From positions 756,501-820,500 of the forward strand of contig JAKVNF010000003.1 in NCBI GenBank assembly GCA_022483465.1: a stretch of 64,000 nucleotides of DNA, read 5' to 3'. Origin of the DNA: Lachnospiraceae bacterium. GTDB taxonomy: Bacteria; Bacillota; Clostridia; Lachnospirales; Lachnospiraceae. Each line of letters starts with the position of its first letter. Within the stretch, counting starts at the first letter, position 1. Of this stretch, positions 9,035 to 16,417 are shown piece by piece. Made by a program: the position numbers and the translations under genes. Below the pieces are notes generated by a model. The model had not been told where the DNA came from, did not search any database, and saw only the letters and a program-made list of their open reading frames with translations.

Positions 9035-9485
9035 TCAAGCGGGTTCCTGTAAAAACTCCTGCACGCAGGCAAGAAAGTGCGCGGCGGCCGGGGAGAGGGG
9101 CTCCTGCCCGCGCCAGGCAAAGAAAAGGCTCGTCTCCACGCCGGAGCGAAGGGACACGATGGCAAAGGGAGGCTTTCGATCCACCGGCGCCTTCGGGGGG
9201 AGCTTTGTGAAGCGCTCCGACACCACCGCGATTCCCATGCCCATCGTGACCATGTACAGGATCGTGTCAAAGCGCGCGCAGTCCAGGACGATCCGCGGAT
9301 CAAAGCCCGCCTCCCGGCAGAGGTCAGTGGTGAGCTGCCACATCTCCGGCTCCTCCTTGAGAAGAAGAAAGTTCTCCCCCCGAAGGTCAGAGACAGAGAG
9401 CGTCTCTCTGCCCGCCAGGGGGTGCCTAGTGGGGAGCAGCACCTCCAGCCTGTCGGTGGTAAAGGGGAGCTTTTCCAGATCCAGA
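9035..9485 (-). pseudogene. LysR-family regulator remnant (ligand-binding domain only)
   Basis: About 150 residues match the C-terminal two-thirds of a LysR substrate-binding domain: LPFTTDRLEVLLPTRHPLAG, an internal MVTMGMGIAVVSERF block, and a normal C-terminus ending in FLQEPA. The winged-helix DNA-binding N-terminus is absent. Upstream of about 9485 the minus-strand reading frame continues but makes no LysR sense, because that DNA is the sense strand of a hydrolase fragment. No longer a regulator; see the neighbouring remnant. Confidence 0.75.
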
Positions 9486-9649
9486 ACCTCGCCGAGCGCC
9501 TCTCCGATGTCATGGGAAGTGACAACGTCTCCTTCTCCCTGATCGGCGGCGCCGCCCACATGGATCCCGCCTTCTACACCGACAAGAACCTGACCGCCGT
9601 GTTCAACTTCCTGCAGGGAACGAGCACTTCCAGCAGTTCCAACTCATGA
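9486..9649 (+). pseudogene. Alpha/beta-hydrolase remnant (C-terminal end with catalytic His)
   Basis: The last 54 codons read NLAERLSDVMGSDNVSF, then LIGGAAHMDPAFYTDKN and VFNFLQ, which resembles the end of bacterial alpha/beta-hydrolase esterases, where the catalytic His lies in GAGHGDPAFF. The rest of the enzyme is missing. It runs away from the LysR remnant, and a proper terminator follows 22 bp after its stop, so this is the true 3' end of a lost gene. The match is by motif memory, not a search. Confidence 0.55.
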
Positions 9650-9670
9650 GCTTTCTGTCATCCTCCCTCC

Positions 9671-9707
9671 TGCCGCCTCGGGCGAACACGCCCCAGGCGG
9701 CATTTTT
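9671..9707 (+). terminator. Intrinsic terminator of the lost hydrolase gene
   Basis: GCCGCCT (9672-9678) pairs with AGGCGGC (9695-9701), with GGGCG/CGCCC inside, followed by ATTTTT. It lies just after the hydrolase remnant and 22 bp before the ISL3 element. Confidence 0.85.
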
Positions 9708-9837
9708 CTGTGGAAACTTGAAAAATTTTGGCCCTTTCACTTTTTTTGTGGGATGAGCCCTTCCTGACCGTCTCCGAGGTCCTCTGCCCCGGTCCTCCAC
9801 AGGTGCCTTCTGCTCTCCGTGCATCTGTACTCCCGGG

Positions 9838-9877
9838 CGGACCGTGGGAGCATCGCCGAGGGGCCCACGGTCTCGGA
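9838..9877. repeat. Subterminal 40-nt hairpin of the ISL3 element
   Basis: GACCGTGGG and CCCACGGTC pair around a 15-nt loop. The whole 40-nt block is repeated without a single difference, in reverse complement, at 13902-13941 in the truncated second copy, although sequence on either side has diverged. No T-run follows, so it is not an obvious terminator. Confidence 0.75.
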
Positions 9878-9890
9878 ACAGCTTTATCCA

Positions 9891-11339
9891 TCAGATCCTC
9901 TTGTACGGATTTCTGGATGCATCCATGATCTTTAGGAAAAAGTACTCATCATCTGGAAGGCCATAGGCTTTCCTGCGAATGACCTTGATGTGTGCGTTGA
10001 TCCCCTCTATCTTCCCGGAGCTGATCGGATAGAGCCCGTATCCCACAATGCCGTCAAAGTGGTTCTCAATGAGCCTGGCAAACCAGAGAAAGTGCTCATT
10101 TTTCGTGCCCCTGCACCAGTCGATGATATCTGTAAACTTCTCGATCATCGTCGCCTGATTGGCTGAGGCATATGCTTCCTGCATGGCCTGCTTGATCAGA
10201 TCACAGGTGAACAGCAGCTTGTTCGAGTTGATGATGTCGTCGTATCGCCGCTCGAAATCGTCATGGGTATGCCTGTAATCGGTCGTACCGAAGATCGCAG
10301 ATCCCTTGCGGCACACCTTGCCCTCACGGGCTTCCTGATCGTGTTTCTGCAGGGACTCCCTGCTGGCACAGAGTATCTTCCTTGACCCCTTCAGAACAGT
10401 AGCTTCCTCGACCAGGCCTTCCTTCTTCAGGCGGATCTGTTCCTCCTTCCGAACCTCGGCAATGACCTTCTCGTTGAAGTTCTTGACGATGTGGAAATGA
10501 TCATAAACGATCTGGATCCAACCGCATTTTGCCTTGAAAGCCTCCTGGAAGTCGCTGTTCATATCCATGGCAACGGCCTCTACATGATGCATCCAGTCGT
10601 CACCCACCAGCTCCATGAATTCTTCTACAACGGCCTTTGTTTTGCCTGCTCGGATGAACAGCACCGCACCGGTTATCAGGTCTATGATGTGCGTCGCATA
10701 TTTGTGTCCGTTATGCAGCTTGAACTCGTCAATGGCAAGATACCTTGCATAGGCGGCAGGCTTTTTGAGCTTGCCATTCTCATCCGCGTAAAGACCCTTC
10801 AGACGCTTAAGATCGATCTTCTTGATCGTATTGATGTTGACGCCAGTAATGATTGCCGTGTCCGTAAGGGTAAATTCATCCATAGAAAGATAGCGGATGA
10901 TCAGCTGCTCAAGCTCCTTTGTAATCATCGAATCATCTGCCTTGAACGCGACATCCGGTGTGATGGTCTTGCCACAGAGATTGCATCTCCACTGGTACTT
11001 GTCGCACTCAATGATGGTTTGGCATGCCTGAAAGGGAATGTGTTTGATCTTCGTGTGGTAGGTCTGATTCTTGTACATCCTGCGCCCGCAGCAAGAGCAT
11101 ACAGGATGGTCCAGCTGGTCCAATTTACCGCGCAGAATATAAGCCCTTTTGAAGGTATTCTCACTCAGTTTGCTCTTCCGCATGGAGTGGAAGGGCCTGA
11201 CGTCTCGAATAGGAACCTCTTCAACGCTCTCCTGATGGAACCCCGTCAGGTGGCTTGGGAACATCAGATAGTCATTTTGAGTCCGGGCAGCAAAAGACAT
11301 TTGCCCATTCGCCTCGGTGTATGTATAATTCTGATTCAT
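9891..11339 (-). CDS. ISL3-family transposase
   Basis: A 482-residue DDE transposase. The N-terminal zinc region has two CxxC pairs (CSCCG and CNLCG); the catalytic acidic residues lie in LAIDEFK, AMDMNSDF and GKIEGINAHIKVIRRKAYG, the last being the ISL3 signature. The start at 11339 is preferred because AAGGAAA precedes it; a further in-frame start lies upstream at 11387. The gene is unbroken and its element has intact ends, so it is probably active or recently so. Confidence 0.93.
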   Translation of the reverse strand: MNQNYTYTEANGQMSFAARTQNDYLMFPSHLTGFHQESVEEVPIRDVRPFHSMRKSKLSENTFKRAYILRGKLDQLDHPVCSCCGRRMYKNQTYHTKIKHIPFQACQTIIECDKYQWRCNLCGKTITPDVAFKADDSMITKELEQLIIRYLSMDEFTLTDTAIITGVNINTIKKIDLKRLKGLYADENGKLKKPAAYARYLAIDEFKLHNGHKYATHIIDLITGAVLFIRAGKTKAVVEEFMELVGDDWMHHVEAVAMDMNSDFQEAFKAKCGWIQIVYDHFHIVKNFNEKVIAEVRKEEQIRLKKEGLVEEATVLKGSRKILCASRESLQKHDQEAREGKVCRKGSAIFGTTDYRHTHDDFERRYDDIINSNKLLFTCDLIKQAMQEAYASANQATMIEKFTDIIDWCRGTKNEHFLWFARLIENHFDGIVGYGLYPISSGKIEGINAHIKVIRRKAYGLPDDEYFFLKIMDASRNPYKRI

Positions 11340-11615
11340 AAGAGGTTTCCTTTTTATCCCGTATTGCATATCTTGGGCGACGTGCAATCGAGATGATATC
11401 AGGAAATCTCTTTTTGTAAATAGATGATATTCTCTATAGGCTGCCTTCTTTTAGTGCATCACACAAGAAAAATGAAAGACCCAAAATTTTGAAATGTGCC
11501 GGTTTTGTCCTGGGAAGTCCGGGTGGCACTTATGATATAGTAGAATCAGCAAGATAGGATGAAGGAAGCCTCGAAGAGAAAACCTCCGGGGCTTTTGTTA
11601 TGGGAAGCGAAGGTG

Positions 11616-11905
11616 ATGGACATGCCATACAAACCGATGGTCCCCTGCAGGCATCCGGGGTGTCCAAACCTCGTGCCAGAAGGACAAAAATACTGTGAGG
11701 AGCACAAGAGCCTGCATTCGGAGGAAAACCGGTCGGCAGCGGCAAGAGGATACAATGCGAGGTGGAGACGGGAGAGCAAGAAATTCCTGCAGCTCCATCC
11801 GCTGTGTCAGGATTGCCTGTGTCATAGCATCGCTGCTCCGGCAACGGTCGTGGACCACATCGTTCCGCACCGAGGAGACCCGAAGCTCTTCTGGGACAAA
11901 CTTGC
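11616..11905 (+). pseudogene. Phage-type HNH endonuclease, 3' part displaced
   Basis: From MPYKPMVPC the reading frame shows a zinc-ribbon start (CRHPGCPNL...KYCEEH), then HPLCQDC and VVDHIVPHRGDPKLFWD, the core of HNH nucleases found next to terminase genes in Firmicute phages. The next expected stretch (N..LC..CH) never comes: after about 11905 an unrelated 26-residue tail and a terminator-like hairpin follow. The 3' part of such a gene may continue after 12026, where a PPGGG-like segment is seen. GAAGG precedes the ATGs at 11616/11622. Confidence 0.7.
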
Positions 11906-11989
11906 CGTTTACGTTACTGATGTGATTTATACTGGCAGCGATCAGCCAAAACGGCTTGAACAGATGCCGGTGAAATAATAGAGTACAAA

Positions 11990-12025
11990 AAGCATTTACC
12001 ATCACGTGGCAAGTGCTTATTTTTT
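11990..12025 (+). terminator. Terminator-like hairpin inside the HNH remnant
   Basis: AAGCATTTACC (11990-12000) pairs with GGCAAGTGCTT (12008-12018), using two G-U pairs, and is followed by ATTTTTT. It belongs to the foreign segment of about 120 bp (11905-12025) that interrupts the HNH gene, perhaps the tail of a deleted insertion element that I cannot name. Confidence 0.6.
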
Positions 12026-12325
12026 ACCCGCCGGGCGGGGGAGGTCACGATCTCTAAAGCCAGAGGCACAGGAGACCGCCGCCCCCTCTTGCGTTGATTT
12101 CCGCGAAATTGATACCCCGGGGTCAGCGGGCAGGCCGCCCGATCCCGAAAAATTACATAACCCTTTTCAAACCGCAGTTAAAGCAAGCAAACAAGCGCTT
12201 TTGCTGCGGCTTTTTCGTGCGCGGAACAGGGGCGTTTCGGCTTGGAATTCCGCTGCGGAACATCCAGCCTGAGCGCCGCAGACTTTCGAGTACGTTTGGA
12301 CTTTCGAGTACGCGAGGAGGATGCG
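12026..12325. other. Non-coding or degraded phage DNA
   Basis: The first 90 bp resemble the end of a phage HNH gene and the start of a small-terminase region, but no intact frame is present. A CCGCAG/CTGCGG hairpin followed by CTTTTTC lies near 12170-12220. The 14-bp sequence GACTTTCGAGTACG occurs twice in a row (12285-12298 and 12300-12313), just before the next gene's ribosome binding site. Confidence 0.4.
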
Positions 12326-12598
12326 ATGGATGAGGATTTTGAAACACCTGACCTCTCGGAATTCCTCGACGCCTGCGCGAAGCAGTTCTGCCCGTGGTGC
12401 GGCAGGCCGATGGGACGAAATCCGATGGGCAGGCCACGGGTGTTCTGCTCAGATAAATGCCGCTGGGCTTACAACAGCTGGCGGCACAGAAAACGAATGA
12501 AGGAGAAAGAGAATGGAAACACCAATTCTGAAGAAAATACCGGTGACGGAACTGAAGCCGGCAGCATACAACCCGAGAAAGAAACTGAAGCCGGGTGA
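12326..12598 (+). CDS. Small zinc-binding phage-associated protein
   Basis: A 90-residue protein with CPWCG and, 20 residues on, FCSDKCRWAYNSWRHRKR, a treble-clef type zinc site followed by a basic helix; the rest of the C-terminus is acidic and Glu/Asn/Thr-rich. GAGGAGG lies five bases before the ATG. It overlaps the following ParB-methyltransferase gene by 86 bp in another frame, as compact phage genes do. Similar small proteins sit between phage regulatory and terminase genes; no precise function is known to me. Confidence 0.6.
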   Translation: MDEDFETPDLSEFLDACAKQFCPWCGRPMGRNPMGRPRVFCSDKCRWAYNSWRHRKRMKEKENGNTNSEENTGDGTEAGSIQPEKETEAG

Positions 12599-13394
12599 CA
12601 AGGAATACGAGAAGATCAAGAACTCGATCAAGGAGTTCGGCTTTGCGGATCCGCTTGTTGTGAATTCGGACATGACAATCATCGGAGGACATCAGCGACT
12701 GACCGTTGCAATGGACCTTGGCTACACCGAAGTTCCGTGCGCCGTCGTCGATATTGATAAGACCCGGGAGAAAGCTCTGAACATCGCGCTCAATAAGATC
12801 ACAGGGGAGTGGGATGGGAACATGCTCGCCGACCTCCTGAAAGATCTTGAGGCATCCGACTTCAACACAGCGCTGACTGGTTTCGAGACTCCGGAGATGG
12901 AGCAGCTCTTCAATAAGGTCTGCGACAAAGATGTGACGGAGGACAGCTTTGATGTGGATGAGGAACTGAAGAAGCCGACGATGAGTAAGCTCGGTGATAT
13001 GTGGTTCCTTGGAAAGCACAAAGTCTTCTGTGGAGATTCCACCAATGAAGAGAACTATGTTGCCCTGATGGATGGACAAAAGGCAAATCTGGTATTGACC
13101 GATCCTCCATAATAACGTAGATGTGGAAGAAACTGCAGGCAAGATCATGAACGACAACATGGCCGACGAGGATTTCTACAAATTCCTTCTGGCTGCCTAT
13201 CAGGCGATGTATGCGAACCTTGCAGATGATGGGTCGATCTACATGTGGCATGCGGATACGGAAGGACTGAACTTCCGTAAGGCATTCAAGGATGCTGGGT
13301 TTTACCTTTCCGGCTGTTGTATCTGGAAGAAGAACAGTCTGGTACTTGGACGCAGTCCGTATCAGTGGATCCATGAACCGTGTCTCTATGGCTG
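12513..13394 (+). pseudogene. ParB-domain DNA methyltransferase, frameshifted at the catalytic motif and 3'-truncated
   Basis: The first 199 codons encode a ParB/Srx-like nuclease domain (IPVTELKPAAYNPRK, IIGGHQRL) followed by the start of an N6-adenine methyltransferase (GDMWFLGKHKVFCGDS, NLVLTDPP). The frame then stops at TAATAA exactly in the catalytic DPPY motif. One added base in the Tyr codon would give DPPYNNVDVEETAGK and join the second frame (13123-13394), which carries the expected HADTEGLNFRKAFKDAGFYL and IHEPCLYGWK. At about 13394 the sequence changes to an ISL3 fragment, so the C-terminus is also lost. Such ParB-methyltransferases are common in Firmicute phages. Non-functional unless the single-base deletion is a sequencing error, and even then truncated. 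Confidence 0.85.
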
Positions 13395-14052
13395 GAAGCA
13401 GAAAGATCCTCTGCGCCAACAGAGAGTCCCTGCAGAAGCATGACCAGGAGGCTCGTGAGGGCAAGATATGCCGCAGGGGCTCCACAATCTTCCACACGAC
13501 CGACTACAAGCATACCCATGACGATTTTGAGCAGCGCTACGACGGCATCATCAAGTCAAACAAGCTCCTGTTCACCTGCGATCTCATCAAGCAGGCGATA
13601 AAGGAGGCATATGCTTCGGGAAACCAGGCGACGATGATCGAAAAGTTTACTGACGTCATTGACTGGTGCCGGGGTACAGGAAGCGAGCACTTTCTCAGGT
13701 TCGCCAGGCCCATAGAGAATCACTTTGACGGCATTGTTGGATATGGGATCTATCCCATCAGCTCTGGGAAGATAGAGGGCATCAATGCCCATATCAAGGT
13801 CATCCGCAGGAAAGCTTATGGCCTGCCGGATGATGAATACTTCTTCCTGAAGATCATGGACCTATCCAGAAATCCGTACAAGAGGGTCTGACAGAGACAG
13901 CTCCGAGACCGTGGGCCCCTCGGCGATGCTCCCACGGTCCGGCCAAGGTTACAGTAACCCAGGAGGCTTATAGGGCGCCAGAGGAGAAGCCGGATCCAGG
14001 GCTCTGAGCGGAGGTCAGGAGGGGGTCATCCCACAAAAAAAGTGAAAGGGCC
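13395..14052 (+). mobile_element. Truncated ISL3-like element (3' part of transposase plus right end)
   Basis: From about 13395 to the stop at 13891 the frame encodes the last 165 residues of an ISL3 transposase, related to but clearly distinct from the one at 9891-11339; it includes the catalytic GKIEGINAH block. The distance from the stop codon to the element end is 161 bp in both copies. The end (TCATCCCACAAAAAAAGTGA, then AAGGGCC, to 14052) is identical to the corresponding end of the intact copy. The 5' half is missing. Orientation is opposite to the intact element. Confidence 0.88.
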
Positions 14053-14094
14053 GGAAATTCCCCCGGTTCCCGGGGGAAAACCGGGTGCGGCGCG

Positions 14095-14122
14095 TTGCAT
14101 TCACCGGAGAGTGTGTTAAAAT
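14095..14122 (+). promoter_or_regulatory. Promoter of ptb-buk
   Basis: TTGCAT (14095-14100) and TAAAAT (14117-14122) are 16 bp apart. They lie 85 bp upstream of the ptb start codon, right after the ISL3 fragment ends. Confidence 0.65.
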
Positions 14123-14206
14123 ATTAACAGTTTGCGGGGAAGATCCGCTTCCCTGCCAAGTCATCGTCCGATATCTTTGGTGTAAGCATAAGGAGGAAGG
14201 ATACGT

Positions 14207-15127
14207 ATGAGTGAGTCATTTGAAGACATCCTGAAACAGGTCAACGAGATTCCCACGAAGAAGCTCTCCGTGGCGAATGCCCAGGACCTGCCGGTCATGG
14301 AGGCCGTTGCCGAGGCAAAGGCCAAGAAGATCGCAGACCCGATCCTGGTCGGCGATGAGGAGAAGATCCGCGAGATCGCAAAGCAGATCAACTTCGATCT
14401 CTCCGATGTCCGCGTCATCAATGAGCCCGATATGCAGCAGGCTGCTCTGACCGCAGTCAAGCTCGTCCACGACGGCGAGGCTGATATGTACATGAAGGGC
14501 GCCCTGGATTCCAAGACCTTCCTCCGCTCCGTGCTGAACAAGGACGTGGGCCTTCGCACCGGCAAGACCCTGTCCCATGTCTGCGTGTTTGAGATCAAGG
14601 GCATCAAGCGTCTGCTCTTCCTGACCGATGTGGCCTTCCTTCCCTATCCGACCCTCGAGGACAAGGAGCAGATCATCAACTACACCGTCGACGTCTGCAA
14701 TGCCTGCGGCATCCAGAACCCGAAGGTTGCACCCCTTGCCGCAGTTGAGGTCGTCAACCCCAAGATGCCCGTCACCGTCGAGGCAGCCCAGCTGACCAAG
14801 TGGAACGAAGAGGGCAGAATCAAGAACTGCATCGTCGATGGACCGCTGTCCATGGATCTTGCCATCGATCCCGAGGCCGCAAAGCACAAGGCCGGCGCTG
14901 AGAACAGAAAGATCGTCGGTGACGCCGATGTCCTCCTGTTCCCCGACATCCACGCCGGAAACCTGGTCTACAAGACCATCGTCCATCTCTGCGAGTTCAA
15001 GAACGGCTGCATCCTGATGGGCACCAAGGCACCGGTCATCCTGACCTCCCGCTCCGACAGCAAGGAGACCAAGATCAACTCCATCGCCCTGGCTGCCGTA
15101 GTGGCACACCATCAGCACAAGATCTGA
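14207..15127 (+). CDS. ptb: Phosphate butyryltransferase
   Basis: A 306-residue cytoplasmic enzyme of the phosphate acetyl/butyryltransferase family that turns butyryl-CoA and phosphate into butyryl phosphate. The family block KGALDSKTFLRSVLNKD..LRTGKTLSHV and the C-terminal GDADVLLFPDIHAGNLVYK segment are present. Length is normal for Ptb. AAGGAGGAAGG precedes the ATG. Twelve bases separate it from the butyrate kinase gene, so the pair forms the classical ATP-yielding end of butyrate fermentation. A relaxed acyl range is possible in this family. Confidence 0.93.
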   Translation: MSESFEDILKQVNEIPTKKLSVANAQDLPVMEAVAEAKAKKIADPILVGDEEKIREIAKQINFDLSDVRVINEPDMQQAALTAVKLVHDGEADMYMKGALDSKTFLRSVLNKDVGLRTGKTLSHVCVFEIKGIKRLLFLTDVAFLPYPTLEDKEQIINYTVDVCNACGIQNPKVAPLAAVEVVNPKMPVTVEAAQLTKWNEEGRIKNCIVDGPLSMDLAIDPEAAKHKAGAENRKIVGDADVLLFPDIHAGNLVYKTIVHLCEFKNGCILMGTKAPVILTSRSDSKETKINSIALAAVVAHHQHKI

Positions 15128-15139
15128 GGAGGAGAAATC

Positions 15140-16207
15140 ATGGCAATCAGAAGTCTCATCATCAACCCCGGCTCCACCTCCACCAAGATCGGCGTCTTCG
15201 ACGACGAGACCCAGATCCTGGACAAGACCCTGCGCCACTCCACCGAGGAGATCAGTCAGTTCGCTGACATCTATGCGCAGAAGGACTTCCGCAAGCAGCT
15301 GATCCTGGACGCCCTGAAGGAGGAGAACATCCCGCTCGAGTCCATCAACGTCTGCGTTGGCCGCGGCGGCCTGCTCCGTCCGATCCCGGGCGGCACCTAT
15401 GCGGTGACCGATGCCCTGCTGCACGATCTCTACCATGCACCCCAGGGAAATCACGCCTCGAACCTCGGCGGTATCCTTGCAAGAGAGATCGGCGACTCCA
15501 TCAAGGTTCCCTCCTACATCGTCGACCCCGTGGTCGTCGATGAGATTCAGCCCGTGGCACGGCTCTCCGGTGTTCCGGAGGTTCCGCGTGTCTCCATCGA
15601 CCATCCGCTGAACCAGAAGGCCATGGCGCGCCGCTGGGCCAAGGAGAACGGAAAGAAGTACAGTGACATCACCGTGATCGTGGTCCACATGGGCGGCGGC
15701 ACCTCCACCGGTCTGCACTGCCACGGCAAGATGATCGATGTCTACGCCGCCTTCAACGGCGACGGCGGCTTCTCCCCGGAGCGCGCAAACGGCGTCCCGG
15801 CCCTGGGCCTCGTGAAGCTGTGCTTCTCCGGCAAGTACACCCAGAAGGAGATGGAAAAGAAGATCATCGGAGGCGGCGGCTTCAATGCCTACCTCGGCAC
15901 CAACGACATGCGCGAGGTCGAGAAGATGATCTCCGAGGGCAACGAGCAGGCAAAGCTCGTCAAGGATGCCTTCATCTACCAGATCTGCAAGAACATCGGC
16001 GCACTGGCTACGGTGGTCAAGGGCAAGGTCGATCAGATCATCCTGACCGGCGGCATCGCCTACGACAAGAGCGTGACCGACGCCATCGCGGACAGCGTCT
16101 CGTTCCTGGCTCCCGTCACCGTCTATGCCGGTGAGGCAGAGCTTCTGGCCCTGGCCCAGGGCGCACTGCGCGTCATGAACGGCGAGGAGCAGGTGCAGAC
16201 CTACTGA
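15140..16207 (+). CDS. buk: Butyrate kinase
   Basis: A 355-residue acetokinase-family enzyme that transfers phosphate from butyryl phosphate to ADP, giving butyrate and ATP. It begins with the ASKHA-type phosphate loop INPGSTSTKIGVFDDE, carries VVHMGGGTSTGLH in the middle and ILTGGIAYDK near the C-terminus. Length fits Buk rather than the longer acetate kinase. Ribosome binding site GGAGGAG. Co-transcribed with ptb. About 210 bp separate it from secA, holding AT-rich sequence with TATAAT boxes at 16286 and 16329 that probably serve secA, although no good -35 is seen. Confidence 0.95.
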   Translation: MAIRSLIINPGSTSTKIGVFDDETQILDKTLRHSTEEISQFADIYAQKDFRKQLILDALKEENIPLESINVCVGRGGLLRPIPGGTYAVTDALLHDLYHAPQGNHASNLGGILAREIGDSIKVPSYIVDPVVVDEIQPVARLSGVPEVPRVSIDHPLNQKAMARRWAKENGKKYSDITVIVVHMGGGTSTGLHCHGKMIDVYAAFNGDGGFSPERANGVPALGLVKLCFSGKYTQKEMEKKIIGGGGFNAYLGTNDMREVEKMISEGNEQAKLVKDAFIYQICKNIGALATVVKGKVDQIILTGGIAYDKSVTDAIADSVSFLAPVTVYAGEAELLALAQGALRVMNGEEQVQTY

Positions 16208-16417
16208 AGACCCGACAATGTCGTAAAATTTTGGTAAAAAAGTCTTAAATCGAGAGGAAAAGGCCCAAAAGTCAGCAGGATGGGGTATAATTCTGCGGAT
16301 TGAGGTGTTTTTTCCTCTTTGTTTTTGCTATAATAATGCGATGGTCTGCAGACAGGCCGGGCCGAACCGCGGTGTTTTGACGGTTCGGACTTTCATGATG
16401 GATAGGACAAGGATACA

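Larger units (their letters stand above)
9730..11482 (-). mobile_element. Intact ISL3-family insertion sequence with 8-bp target duplication
   Basis: The element is 1,753 bp. Its left end starts GGCCCTTTCACTTTTTTTGT and the reverse complement of its right end starts GGGTCTTTCATTTTTCTTGT, giving imperfect terminal inverted repeats of about 27 bp. It is flanked on both sides by AAAATTTT (9722-9729 and 11483-11490), an 8-bp AT-rich target duplication as expected for ISL3. One transposase gene on the minus strand fills most of it. A 40-nt hairpin lies about 110 bp inside the left end. Confidence 0.93.

Noticed and set aside
9077-9649. 190-codon plus-strand frame over the lysR remnant
   Set aside because: Only its last 54 codons look like a protein (hydrolase tail); the rest is antisense to the LysR domain.
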